A DNA stretch of 64,000 nucleotides, taken from contig NZ_CP102252.1 of NCBI RefSeq assembly GCF_025145645.1, positions 1,860,001-1,924,000 of the forward strand. The letters are read 5' to 3'. The translations under genes and the position numbers were made by a program. Positions 25,048-33,744 of the stretch are shown here, one piece after another (position 1 is the first letter of the stretch; each line of letters begins with the position of its first letter). The notes under the pieces are model-generated. The model made no database searches and had not been told where the DNA came from. It worked only from the letters and a program-made list of their open reading frames with translations. The stretch is from Alistipes senegalensis JC50 (lineage in GTDB: Bacteria > Bacteroidota > Bacteroidia > Bacteroidales > Rikenellaceae).

Positions 25048-27399
25048 TCAGTCCTCCGTCAGCCGGTCGAACGTGCAGCGCACCGAGGCTTTTTCGGGGT
25101 CGTAGTCGCCCACGGCGCAGAGTGCGGCCCTCACCACGCCCGCTCCGGTGTCGATGCGGAAGACCGAGCGGATCTCCGGGGCTCCCGTGCCGGGCGTGAA
25201 GAGCGCTTCGAACTCGTGGGGCGCGAGCCGCAGCGAGAGGGTGATACGTTCGCGGGCGGCTTCCCGGCGCACCTGGCGGTCGTAGTAGCGGTGCAGTCCC
25301 GCCTGCCCGTCGCGGTCCTCGAAACAGAGCGTGAACCCCTCGTCTCCCGCGAGGTGGAACGCCGCCAGCGGATATTCGGCCTGCCCCGAAGGATATCCCC
25401 AGCGTTCGCCCGCGGGCAGCGGACGCATCCCGGCGTAGCGGACGATCCGGGGCGTGAAGTTGGTGCCGTCCTCCTCCGCATCGTCGCGGTCTCCGACCCG
25501 GAGGATCAGCGCCGACGGGGCGTTGAGGTAGTGCCCCGCCGAGTTGAGCGAGGGAGCGAACAGCGGGTTGCGCACCGTCTTTTCGCCCTGCAATGCGGCA
25601 TACGATCCGGTTTCGAAGCTCCACGACCCCAGCGGCGACTCCTCTCCGGCGTCGAAGCGCGTCACGGCTCCGTCACCGTCCTGATAGCGCCATGTCCGTA
25701 CCTCGTGGATTTCCGGGGCGATCTCCCGCCGTTCGACCGACTGCGAAAAATCCGTCCTGCGGCTCCAGTCCGCCTCGGGACCCGCTCCGAAGAACTCCCC
25801 TTCGGGTTCGATCCACACCGTCCGGGTCGCTTCCTCGGTGTAGAACCGCAGGTTGAAGAGATGCGCCAGCGCTTCGAGCAGCTCCGCCTGCCGGATGCGG
25901 TGCTGCGCCACGTCGGCGAAGGCGATCCGCGACCCGAATCCGGGGCCCGACAGGAACCGGGGGCGCAGCGCGCATTCCTTGTGCAGCGTCAGCTTCATCC
26001 CCTCCTCGGCTCCCGCGAAGTAGATCTGGTTGAAGTACTTGGGCGACTGCGGCGAGACGCTCTCGGCGACCGTGCGGAGCCGCACCTCGACGGTCGTTTC
26101 GCCCGTCTCGCCGACATACCCGTTGTAGAGCGCCCAGTCCCCGGTGTAGGGCACCCATTGCGAGCCGCTGCGGACCATCAGCGTCGGTTGGGCTACGGTT
26201 CCCGATGCCGGGGTCGTGACCTGCGCCGAGCGGGCCGCGAAATCGGTCCACACCGTGTCCGCCGTGCCGTTGCGGACATAGACGAGGCGGTATTGCGCCC
26301 CTGCGGCGTGATCGAAGACCAGCGCACGGTAGGTGAAGTTCGGGGCGATCGCGTCGCGCAGGTCCTTGTAACGGTTGGCCAGTTCGAAGCGGAATTCCGA
26401 TCCCGGCCCGAGATATACCGTGTCGAATCCTTTGAGCCGCGTGCGGGAGACGATGCGGTGCGCGGTGGTGTATTTCAGGCGGTATTCGAATCCGACGCTG
26501 ATCTCCGCGGGCGGCGTGAAGACGATCTTTCCGTTCTCCGTCGAGAAACAGTTGCCGTTGTTGTAGAGTCCGCTGACTGCCTCGCCGTCCGCATCGACGC
26601 TCTGCGGCGTGGCCGTTTCGACGATGTTTCCCACCGTGTTGGCTATCGCCTTGGGATTGGCCGCGACCCGTCCCAGTTCGTTGGCCGTCGCCGTCGCCGG
26701 GGCCAGCCTCCGGGCCGCGAATCCCATGCGGTTGGCCGCCGCCGTGGTGTTGCGCGAGGAGTAGGCTCCGCTCATGTAGAGCGAGCGGAAGAACTCCGAT
26801 TCCAGAAAGCGGCTCTTCACTCCGTAGCCCGCTTCGGTGAAGATTTGCCCGACGAGCGTGGCGATGTGCAGAAAGGGGTGGTAGTCCTCCACCGAAAGGA
26901 GCCGTTCGGCCGGAAGCAGGTCCTGCGAGCCGTTCTGTTGTTCGTATTCGTCGCGGTGGACGGGGAAGAACTTCACGGGCGACGCATCCGTCCAGCTTTC
27001 GAAGATCGTCGTCGGCGTCAGTTCTCCCTGCCACGCCACGCCCAGCCGGGAGAACATCCTGCGGGCGGCGTTTTCGGCCCATCCGGTACCGCCGTCGCGG
27101 ATTTCGAGCGTGTAGCCCGCCTCCGACGAGGCCAGCAGGCGCACCGTTCCGCCGATCAGCACCGCTCCCTCCGCCGTCAGTTCCGCCGTGTGGAGCGCAT
27201 CATTGAACCGCCCGGCGGCATGGGGGTCCCCGGCGAAGGCCGTCACGGCATCGTTTCGGGGCGTCGCCGGGATCGTGATTTTCAGCGACCTCCCCTCGCG
27301 GCAGGTCTCCGGCCCGGCCAGCTTCGACGCATCGTAACCGGGTACGGCGATGCTTTTCGTGCCCAGATCGCAGGGCTGTCCGTCGATTCTCAGTTCCAT
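25048..27399 (-). CDS. Large phage tail- or baseplate-like protein
   Basis: A 783-residue beta-rich protein that begins MELRIDGQPCDLGTKSIAVP and resembles the large 'tail protein' of Bacteroidetes prophages; no signal peptide or membrane segment is visible. Regions include a first beta domain (1-110), a helical stretch with the repetitive-looking RLAPATATANELGRVAANPK, and a C-terminal beta domain. Its start overlaps the upstream gene by 10 bases. No lysozyme or peptidase signature was seen by eye. A hub or baseplate role is inferred from size and neighbours. Confidence 0.55.
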   Translation of the reverse strand: MELRIDGQPCDLGTKSIAVPGYDASKLAGPETCREGRSLKITIPATPRNDAVTAFAGDPHAAGRFNDALHTAELTAEGAVLIGGTVRLLASSEAGYTLEIRDGGTGWAENAARRMFSRLGVAWQGELTPTTIFESWTDASPVKFFPVHRDEYEQQNGSQDLLPAERLLSVEDYHPFLHIATLVGQIFTEAGYGVKSRFLESEFFRSLYMSGAYSSRNTTAAANRMGFAARRLAPATATANELGRVAANPKAIANTVGNIVETATPQSVDADGEAVSGLYNNGNCFSTENGKIVFTPPAEISVGFEYRLKYTTAHRIVSRTRLKGFDTVYLGPGSEFRFELANRYKDLRDAIAPNFTYRALVFDHAAGAQYRLVYVRNGTADTVWTDFAARSAQVTTPASGTVAQPTLMVRSGSQWVPYTGDWALYNGYVGETGETTVEVRLRTVAESVSPQSPKYFNQIYFAGAEEGMKLTLHKECALRPRFLSGPGFGSRIAFADVAQHRIRQAELLEALAHLFNLRFYTEEATRTVWIEPEGEFFGAGPEADWSRRTDFSQSVERREIAPEIHEVRTWRYQDGDGAVTRFDAGEESPLGSWSFETGSYAALQGEKTVRNPLFAPSLNSAGHYLNAPSALILRVGDRDDAEEDGTNFTPRIVRYAGMRPLPAGERWGYPSGQAEYPLAAFHLAGDEGFTLCFEDRDGQAGLHRYYDRQVRREAARERITLSLRLAPHEFEALFTPGTGAPEIRSVFRIDTGAGVVRAALCAVGDYDPEKASVRCTFDRLTED

Positions 27400-28439
27400 G
27401 ACGTGCGGGTTTTGCGTTTGGGACGAACGGCGATTTCCAGACAGCTCAGCGTGCCGTGACGCTGTACGACGGCTTCATCGGAGGCAATATCCACCGGGGT
27501 GTACATGTCGCCCCGGGCGATCCAGACCTCCGGGGCCGATGTCAGTTCCGCAAGGGCTTCCAGCACCTGCCGTCCTTCGTAGGCCGACACGAGTACCGTC
27601 TCGCGGTCCGTCTCCGCCGTCGCCGCTGTGCGTCCGTCGGGACCGTACGCCTGCTGCCGGACGCTCCGGACGACCTCCGTTTGCAGGACGGGGAAGGAGT
27701 AGTGTTCGATCGACCCTGCACGGCTGCGCCAGGCGAGCCGCACGGCCTCCTGCCGGGCCGGGATCACGGTGTAAACCACCGTGCCGCAGGCTCCGGCATC
27801 GACCGTCAGCGTCTCCGCATCCGGGAAGTCGCGCAGGTCGAGGCGGAAGATGTGCAGCCCGGCTTCCGCCGCACGGTAACTCTCTGCGGCGGCGGTGTCC
27901 CCGGCCATCGCGGTCACCGTCACGGTGCAAGGGCCGTCGGTCAGCAGCGTCAGTTCGTCGCACGCTCCCTCGGGGATCAGACGCCGGAGGGGCATCGAGG
28001 TCAGCAGGCAGGGTGCTTCGGCGGCTTCGGCGCCGGGCCGGAACGTGCGCGCCGGGGAGACGGCTTCGACGGCTCCGCCCGTCGCCGCTGCTTCGACGTG
28101 GACCGTGACCGTCCGGCCCGCCGCGGGGTGAAATCCCGTGCCGCCCGTCGCTGGGACGAACTGCACGCGGCGGCGCAGATAGGGTGCGATGTCGAATCCG
28201 GCCTCCGTCACCGCCGCGAACCGCTTCGCGCCCAGCAGGGCGCTTCCGTCGCCGGTCTGTCCAGCCGTGCCGGCTTCGTTTGCACCGCCGGGCGAGACGG
28301 CTGCGCCGATTCCCTCTGCGGGCCCGGCCGCCGCATCGACGATGCGGATGTCGATGTTTCCGGCCGCCTCCTGACTGACGGCATAGCGGAGTTCCCCGCC
28401 TAAGGGGGCGTACTGTTGCGGAATTCGTGTAAATAGCAT
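27390..28439 (-). CDS. Hypothetical phage-cassette structural protein
   Basis: A 349-residue protein, the first gene of the leftward cassette, from the ATG at 28439. It is beta-rich and Ala/Gly/Thr-rich with PYLRRRVQFVPATGGTGFHP near 85-104 and several Ig-like strand patterns (GPCTVTVTAMAGD). It has no signal peptide. A tail fibre, tail-tip or decoration role would suit its place before the large tail-like gene, but I do not recognise a family. Confidence 0.5.
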   Translation of the reverse strand: MLFTRIPQQYAPLGGELRYAVSQEAAGNIDIRIVDAAAGPAEGIGAAVSPGGANEAGTAGQTGDGSALLGAKRFAAVTEAGFDIAPYLRRRVQFVPATGGTGFHPAAGRTVTVHVEAAATGGAVEAVSPARTFRPGAEAAEAPCLLTSMPLRRLIPEGACDELTLLTDGPCTVTVTAMAGDTAAAESYRAAEAGLHIFRLDLRDFPDAETLTVDAGACGTVVYTVIPARQEAVRLAWRSRAGSIEHYSFPVLQTEVVRSVRQQAYGPDGRTAATAETDRETVLVSAYEGRQVLEALAELTSAPEVWIARGDMYTPVDIASDEAVVQRHGTLSCLEIAVRPKRKTRTSWN

Positions 28440-28797
28440 AATGGATGTTTAAGAAAGATGACTGTATTCGGTTCGCCGCAGAACGCGGCGCAATGCGGCA
28501 TGCGGATGCTTTCGGTGCTTTCGGCGCCACAGGCACAGAGGCGGCCGGGTTGTTGACAAAACGGTTGAAAACTTGTCGATAAACGGGGATAACAATTCAC
28601 AAAATGCGGAAACAGAAGCGTTTCCCGATGTCGATAACTTTGCCGTCCTTGCCGTCCGGTTGTGAATCGTTCGGCAAATATACGACAGCCGATACCCCCT
28701 TGTCAAGACCCCGATGCACTTTTTCTAAATTTTATGGAAAAACTTCGGGATTTTGTCGTACCTTTGTTTCGCGAACCAACAGTTTTACATCGTATGG
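28440..28797. other. Divergent intergenic region with DnaA-box-like nonamers
   Basis: A 358-base gap between the leftward phage cassette and the rightward MqnA-like gene. It contains TGTCGATAA twice (28574-28582 and 28629-28637; one mismatch from the DnaA box complement TGTGGATAA), TGTTGACAA at 28551-28559 and GGGGATAAC at 28585-28593. An AT-rich stretch follows (28721-28745). This could be a DnaA-binding cluster or chance. No gene is supported here. Confidence 0.3.
28759..28766 (+). promoter_or_regulatory. -7 box of the MqnA-like gene
   Basis: TACCTTTG, a full match to TANNTTTG, 34 bases before the start codon at 28801. No convincing -33 box was seen at the right distance. Confidence 0.5.
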
Positions 28798-28800
28798 ATG

Positions 28801-29355
28801 ATGGTCATAGTTCCACGTATAGCCGTCGTGTCGTGCCTCAGTACGACCCCATTCATCTATGGTATCCAGCGCGAGGGTAACTTCCGCGCCGAATTGCTGT
28901 TGTCCGATCCCGAAGAGTCGATCCGCATTTTTTCCGACCGTAAAGCCGACATCGCCCTGGTGCCTGCCGCCGCCGTGCCCTCGTTGGAGGATGCGCGCAT
29001 CGTCACCGAATACTGCGTCGGCGGGGTCCCTGCCGCGAAGGAGGCGTTGCTTGCCGACGACGATCCTTTCGTGGCGGCGTGGAAGCCTTTCGGGAAACTC
29101 CCCTGCGCCTTCGCCCTCTGGGTGGCGCACGGCGACGTGGAGCCCGAGACGGTCGAGGCTTTGCAGCATGCGCTGACCTTCGGTCTCGAACACGGTTACG
29201 AGGCGGTTCTCGATTCGGCTTTTTCGGCCGATCCGGGGCTTGCTTACGCGGGTCTCGCCCATTTCGACTACATTTTCGACAATCAGAAAGACAAGGCGCT
29301 CAAAAAGTGCTGGGATTCGGGGCTCAAGGTGGCTCCGCGAGCCAATCCCGGCTGA
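28801..29355 (+). CDS. Short MqnA/MqnD-family protein (futalosine pathway type)
   Basis: A 184-residue protein opening RIAVVSCLSTTPFIYGIQ, which matches the start of MqnA-type chorismate dehydratases (SVVSYLNTxPFxYGI). KADIALVPAAAVPSLEDARI and VTEYCVGG also fit, as does the later LPCAFALWVAHGDV. Normal MqnA proteins are about 240-280 residues. By recall of the family, some 55-60 residues between the CVGG segment and the later LPCAFALW segment are absent, including the usual DYQSRTS motif. The frame is intact, so this is a shortened protein, not a frameshift. It may be a lineage-specific form or a decayed paralogue. The start is one of two adjacent ATGs (28798, 28801). Confidence 0.65.
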   Translation: MVIVPRIAVVSCLSTTPFIYGIQREGNFRAELLLSDPEESIRIFSDRKADIALVPAAAVPSLEDARIVTEYCVGGVPAAKEALLADDDPFVAAWKPFGKLPCAFALWVAHGDVEPETVEALQHALTFGLEHGYEAVLDSAFSADPGLAYAGLAHFDYIFDNQKDKALKKCWDSGLKVAPRANPG

Positions 29356-29423
29356 AGAGCTTAGCGGACGGACTTCCGCCTCTCTGCACGTAAACGGATT
29401 CACGAACATTAAGAGAGCGTCTT

Positions 29424-30407
29424 ATGATTACAATTTACCTCAAACAATACAACAAGATCATCCGGAACGCCGATACCAAGCTCTTCGACGAGTTGGGTTA
29501 CGACGACATCCTGTGGATCGACATGCTGCTGCCCACGATCAAGGAGCAGAAAGCCGTCGAGAACTTCATGGAGATCAGCCTTCAGACCAAACAGCAGGTC
29601 GAGGAGATCGAATCGACATCGAAATACTCCGAGAACGAGAACGCCATCATCTCCAATTCGAACTTCTTCGTTCCCACGGGCGATTCGTTCATCGTCGAGC
29701 CGGTGTCGTTCATCATTTCGAACGAGGGCGTGCTCGTTTCGGTGCGCAACGCCGAGTTCCGGACCTTCCGCGAAACGGAAAAGCGGCTCCAGATGAACTA
29801 CCGCAGTTATTCGACGGGCTACCACCTCTTCATTTCGTTGTTGGAGGTGCGCATCGACTTCGATGCCGACCTCGTGGAGTTGATCGCCAAGCAGGTCGCG
29901 GCGTTGTCGAAGGACATCAACTCCGAGGATTCGATCGACAAGGAGGTGTTGCACCGCATCAGCGCCTTGCAGGAGTCTACGATGTCGTTGCGCGAGAACA
30001 TCTTTGACCGCCAGCGCGTATTGTCGGGCATCCTGCGTTCGGAGCGCTTCCCGAACGACATCTACCCGCGCTTGCAGCTGATGATCAAGGATGTCAATTC
30101 GCTGATCAACCACGCTGATTTCAGCTTCCAGCGACTCGATTATATCCAGGACGCTGCGTTGGGTCTCATCAACATCGAGCAGAACGAGATCGTGAAGATC
30201 TTCTCCGTGGCGGCCGTGATCTTCATGCCCGCGACGCTCATCGCCTCGATCTACGGCATGAACTTCAAGTTCATGCCCGAGCTGGATTGGATGCTGAAGC
30301 TCGGCAACGGTTGGAACATCCCTCTGGGCTACATCTTCGCCATCGGCATGATGATCTTCTGTTCGGCCCTGACGATCTGGTACTTCAAGTACAAAAAATG
30401 GCTCTGA
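29424..30407 (+). CDS. corA: CorA-family magnesium/cobalt transporter
   Basis: A 327-residue protein with a long soluble N-terminal domain (1-265) and two C-terminal membrane helices. The first ends in the invariant pore signature YGMNF (within LIASIYGMNFKFMPE), and the second (about 300-320) is followed by a basic tail KYKKWL. CorA pentamers move Mg2+ across the inner membrane. It is flanked by a strong terminator just after the stop. Confidence 0.93.
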   Translation: MITIYLKQYNKIIRNADTKLFDELGYDDILWIDMLLPTIKEQKAVENFMEISLQTKQQVEEIESTSKYSENENAIISNSNFFVPTGDSFIVEPVSFIISNEGVLVSVRNAEFRTFRETEKRLQMNYRSYSTGYHLFISLLEVRIDFDADLVELIAKQVAALSKDINSEDSIDKEVLHRISALQESTMSLRENIFDRQRVLSGILRSERFPNDIYPRLQLMIKDVNSLINHADFSFQRLDYIQDAALGLINIEQNEIVKIFSVAAVIFMPATLIASIYGMNFKFMPELDWMLKLGNGWNIPLGYIFAIGMMIFCSALTIWYFKYKKWL

Positions 30408-30412
30408 CCTCC

Positions 30413-30431
30413 CCGCCTGAGAGGCGGTTTT
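30413..30431 (+). terminator. Terminator after corA
   Basis: CCGCCT, loop GAG, AGGCGG followed by TTTT, 6 bases after the corA stop. Confidence 0.8.
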
Positions 30432-30455
30432 CAGCGTAGGTTCGGGAGCGCAGAA

Positions 30456-30576
30456 CCGGCTGGTCAGCGAGCCAGCCGGCTTTCGCCCGTAAACCGGGCT
30501 TTTTAAGCCCGTGCTTTTGGTACTTTTGGCATCAAAAGTACAGTCCTCTTTTTCTCTTCTTTCAAAGAAAGAAGAG
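30456..30576. repeat. Array of four consecutive hairpins
   Basis: After the corA terminator come four perfect inverted repeats: CCGGCTGG/CCAGCCGG (30456-30479), CGGGCTT/AAGCCCG (30495-30511), GTACTTTTG/CAAAAGTAC (30520-30541) and CTCTTCTTT/AAAGAAGAG (30554-30576). Hairpins of the third type recur between genes in Bacteroidetes, so this may be a dispersed REP-like element. Confidence 0.7.
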
Positions 30577-30595
30577 CTTTTCCCGGTAAATTTCG

Positions 30596-30603
30596 TATAT
30601 TTG
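30596..30603 (+). promoter_or_regulatory. -7 box of the flippase gene
   Basis: TATATTTG, a full TANNTTTG match 20 bases before the start codon at 30623. Confidence 0.5.
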
Positions 30604-30622
30604 CAAGCTATAAACATTCGTC

Positions 30623-32095
30623 ATGCTCGAAAAACTGGCCAAACAAACCGCCGTCTACGGTATCAGTACCATTGTGGTAAGGTTCCTGAGCTACCTGCTC
30701 ACGCCTTACTACACCCGTATTTTCGGGCAGGAGACCTACGGCATCGTGACGGATGTCTATGCCCTCATTCCGCTGGCGCTCACCCTTTTGACGATGGGTA
30801 TGGAGTCCAGTTACTTCCGTTTTTCAGCCAAGGCCGAGGAGGCGGGCGGGGAGGTGAAGGCCGCCAAGCGGCGGCTTTTCGCCACCACATGGGGCATCAC
30901 ATCGCTCGCCGCCGCGGTCTTTTTCCTCGCAATGGCCTTTTTCCGCAACGGCATCGCTCGCGTCATGGGCGAGGCGTATGTGTCGCATCCGGAGTATGTC
31001 GTCTGCGTCGGGTTGATCATCCTTTTCGACGTTTGGGCCTGCATTCCCTTCTCGCGGTTGCGCGAACAGGGCCGGGCCATGACTTTCGTGGGGTTGAAAG
31101 CGCTCAACGTGGCCTTGAACGTGGCTTTGGCTTTCGGATTCGGCGCCGCGGGGCTTTTCGCCTCGGAGTTCGGCGTGGGGTGGGTCTTCGTCGCTAACCT
31201 CGCCGCCAGCGTCGTGACGTGGCTGGCGATTCTGACCACCGTCGATCGCACGGTCCCGAAGATCGACTGGGTACTTTTGGCCGCTGTTTTCGCTTATTCG
31301 CTGCCGTTGCTGGTGGGCGGATTGGCCGGTACGGCCAACGAGTTCATCGACCGCCAGTTGATCAAATACCTCGTTCCCGAGGGGGCTATGGCGCAGTTGG
31401 GCGTCTACGGCGCTATCACGAAGATCGCCGTGGTGATGATGCTCTTCTACCAGATGTACCGCCTCGCCGCCGAGCCGTTCTTCCTCTCGAACTTCAAAAA
31501 GTCGGATTTCGTGCAGATGAACGCCGCGGCGTTGAAATATTACGTCATGGCTTCGATGTTGATCTTCCTCGGCATCGCGCTCTTCCGCGACCTCTTCGCG
31601 TTGATCGTCGGGCGGGATTTCCGCGAGGGCATCTTCATCCTGCCGGTGGTGCTGGGGGCGAATGTCCTCACGGGCGTCTGGCTCAACCTCTCGTTCTGGT
31701 ACAAACGGGAGGAGCGCACCTCGCTGGCCATCGTGGTCACGGGTTCGGGACTCGTCGCCATGCTCGCTTTCGGATTGTGGCTCATTCCGTTGTGGGGTTA
31801 TTACGGGGCTGCTTGGGCACGTCTGGCGAGCGAATCGGCGATGGTCGCCGTCAGTTGGTGGCTCAACCGCCGTTATTATCCGACGCCCTACGACTGGCGC
31901 CGCATCGGCGAGTATGTCGCCGCGGCGCTCGCCGTTTTCGCTGCTTGCGAGGCCGTAACCTCCTGCACGGGCAATATGTTCGTAAGCTATGCGTTTAATA
32001 TAGTGCTCTTTGCGTTGTACGCCGCCTACCTCGTCCGCCGCGAGCGGATCGACTTGGGGGCCATGCTCCGCTCGGTGCTGAAAAAGAAGAAATAA
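30623..32095 (+). CDS. Polysaccharide/oligosaccharide flippase (Wzx/MATE-like)
   Basis: A 490-residue membrane protein with about 14 helices, opening KLAKQTAVYGISTIVVRFLS and ITYGI-type loop FGQETYGIVTDVYALIPLAL. These are features of the polysaccharide biosynthesis (MVF/MATE-like) family. The C-terminus is basic (RSVLKKKK). It likely moves lipid-linked glycans across the inner membrane. No glycosyltransferase cluster surrounds it; the next gene, 1 base after its stop, encodes DNA polymerase III delta', so the pair is probably an operon of convenience. Confidence 0.85.
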   Translation: MLEKLAKQTAVYGISTIVVRFLSYLLTPYYTRIFGQETYGIVTDVYALIPLALTLLTMGMESSYFRFSAKAEEAGGEVKAAKRRLFATTWGITSLAAAVFFLAMAFFRNGIARVMGEAYVSHPEYVVCVGLIILFDVWACIPFSRLREQGRAMTFVGLKALNVALNVALAFGFGAAGLFASEFGVGWVFVANLAASVVTWLAILTTVDRTVPKIDWVLLAAVFAYSLPLLVGGLAGTANEFIDRQLIKYLVPEGAMAQLGVYGAITKIAVVMMLFYQMYRLAAEPFFLSNFKKSDFVQMNAAALKYYVMASMLIFLGIALFRDLFALIVGRDFREGIFILPVVLGANVLTGVWLNLSFWYKREERTSLAIVVTGSGLVAMLAFGLWLIPLWGYYGAAWARLASESAMVAVSWWLNRRYYPTPYDWRRIGEYVAAALAVFAACEAVTSCTGNMFVSYAFNIVLFALYAAYLVRRERIDLGAMLRSVLKKKK

Positions 32096-32096
32096 G

Positions 32097-33242
32097 ATGC
32101 GATTTGCGGACATCATAGGACAGGACGATCTGAAACGACATCTCGCACAGTCGGTCGATGCCGGCCGTGTGAGCCATGCCCAGCTCTTCACGGGGTTGTC
32201 CGGTTCCGGGGCGCTGGCGTTGGCCGTGGCCTATGTGCAGTACCTCTGCTGCCGTCACCGCCGCGACGGCGACTCGTGCGGCGAGTGTCCCGACTGCAAA
32301 CAGATCGCATCGCTGGCGCATCCCGACCTGCATCTGGTCTTTCCCGTGAACAAACAGGGCAAGAAGTCCGGCGAGGTGATGCGGAGCGACGAGTTCCTGC
32401 CCCTGTTCCGCACGTTGTTCGACGAACGGGGCGGCTATGTTTCGCCGCAGGACTGGTACGACCGGCTCGACCTGGGCAAGACGCTCAAAGGCATGATCGC
32501 GGCCCGCGAGGCCGACGAGATCATCCGCAAACTCTCGTTCAAGAGCTTCGAGGCCGATTATAAGACGATGCTCATCTGGCTTCCGGAGGCGATGAACGAG
32601 GAGGCTGCCAACAAGATCCTCAAAATCCTCGAAGAGCCTTGGGAGCGGACGCTTTTCATTCTGGTTTCCGAGCAGCCCGACCGGTTGCTGCCGACGATCA
32701 TTTCGCGGACGCAGGAGGTTGCCGTGCCGCGCATCGCTCCCGACGTGTTGGCGCGGGTCGCTGCGGAGAGGGGCGTTTCCGACCCGTTGCAGGCCCGCAA
32801 CATGGCGCGTCTGGCCGGCGGCGACCTCTTGGAGCTGAATCACCTGGTCGCGGGCGAGAGCGATGCGCTGCGGAAAGAGAATTTCGACCTTTTCTGCGGC
32901 CTGATGCGTTTGAGCTACAACGACAAACACCTCGAACTGGTCTCCTGGGCCGAGGATGCGGCGCAGCTTTCGCGCGAGCAGCAGCGGGCTTTCCTGCGCG
33001 ATGCGGCACGGCTTCTGCGCGAGAGTTACATGCTCCATGCGGGCATCCGCGAAATCAGTTACCTTTGGGGCGAGGAGTTGGCCTTCTGTTCGAAATTCGC
33101 CCCTTTCGTCGGTTCGCAGAACATCGAGCCGTTGATCGCCGAGATCGAGAGCGCCTCCGCGCAGATCGCGCAGAACGGCAACCCGACGATCGTTTTCACC
33201 CATTTTGCCCTCTCGGTGAGCAAGATGATAAAACATTTGTGA
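32097..33242 (+). CDS. holB: DNA polymerase III delta' subunit
   Basis: A 381-residue clamp-loader subunit. It opens FADIIGQDDLKRHLAQSVDA with SHAQLFTGLSGSGALALA, a P-loop that lacks the catalytic Lys as expected for delta'. A zinc-binding CGECPDC module and the NILKILEEP-like segment KILKILEEPWERTLFILVSE follow, then TIISRTQ (sensor region). It lies directly after the flippase gene and 3 bases before folK. Confidence 0.9.
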   Translation: MRFADIIGQDDLKRHLAQSVDAGRVSHAQLFTGLSGSGALALAVAYVQYLCCRHRRDGDSCGECPDCKQIASLAHPDLHLVFPVNKQGKKSGEVMRSDEFLPLFRTLFDERGGYVSPQDWYDRLDLGKTLKGMIAAREADEIIRKLSFKSFEADYKTMLIWLPEAMNEEAANKILKILEEPWERTLFILVSEQPDRLLPTIISRTQEVAVPRIAPDVLARVAAERGVSDPLQARNMARLAGGDLLELNHLVAGESDALRKENFDLFCGLMRLSYNDKHLELVSWAEDAAQLSREQQRAFLRDAARLLRESYMLHAGIREISYLWGEELAFCSKFAPFVGSQNIEPLIAEIESASAQIAQNGNPTIVFTHFALSVSKMIKHL

Positions 33243-33245
33243 GTT

Positions 33246-33737
33246 ATGGCACGTGTGGCACTTCTTTTAGGCGGAAACCAGGGCGACGTGAAGCGCACCC
33301 TGCAAACGGCACAGCAGTTGATAAACTCCCGCGTGGGGGCTGTCCTGCGTTGTTCGCACCGTTACGAGAGCGAGCCGTGGGGATTCCCGGCCGCGCAGCG
33401 TTTTTCGAATCAGGCGCTGGAGGTCTCGACCGATCTTTCGCCGCTCGAAGTGCTCGACGCCTGCCAGGGGATCGAGCGCGAATTGGGCCGCAACCGCGCC
33501 GCCGAGGCGATCGAGAAGGCTTCGTCGGGCGCCGCCTATTCGTCGCGTCCGATCGACATCGACATCATCTTCTACGGCGACGAGGTGATCGACGACGAGC
33601 GCCTGACGGTTCCCCACCCGCTGCTCGCCGAACGGGAGTTCGCATTGCAGCCGCTCGCGGAGATCATGCGCCGGCACCGTCATCCCGTCACGGGAGTCAC
33701 CGTCGGGGAGATGCTCGATGCGCTGCGTAACCGATAA
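33246..33737 (+). CDS. folK: HPPK, 6-hydroxymethyl-dihydropterin pyrophosphokinase
   Basis: A 163-residue enzyme of folate synthesis. It begins VALLLGGNQGD (the LGxNxGD motif), then SHRYESEPWGF, and has the signature SRPIDIDIIFYGDEVIDDERLTVPHPLL with the two catalytic Asp residues. Length is normal. It is 3 bases downstream of the delta' gene. Confidence 0.93.
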   Translation: MARVALLLGGNQGDVKRTLQTAQQLINSRVGAVLRCSHRYESEPWGFPAAQRFSNQALEVSTDLSPLEVLDACQGIERELGRNRAAEAIEKASSGAAYSSRPIDIDIIFYGDEVIDDERLTVPHPLLAEREFALQPLAEIMRRHRHPVTGVTVGEMLDALRNR

Positions 33738-33744
33738 ACAGAAG

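Noticed and set aside
20227..28797. Attachment sites flanking the phage cassette.
   Set aside because: I compared the two edges by eye and found no direct repeat of useful length and no tRNA gene; a shorter att core could be missed.
28801..29355. A frameshift or sequencing error as the cause of the short MqnA-like protein.
   Set aside because: Both halves are in the same frame with a continuous linker, so the segment is deleted and not shifted.
32097..33242. A broken P-loop in the clamp-loader protein.
   Set aside because: The delta' subunit normally lacks a working Walker A lysine, so this is expected.
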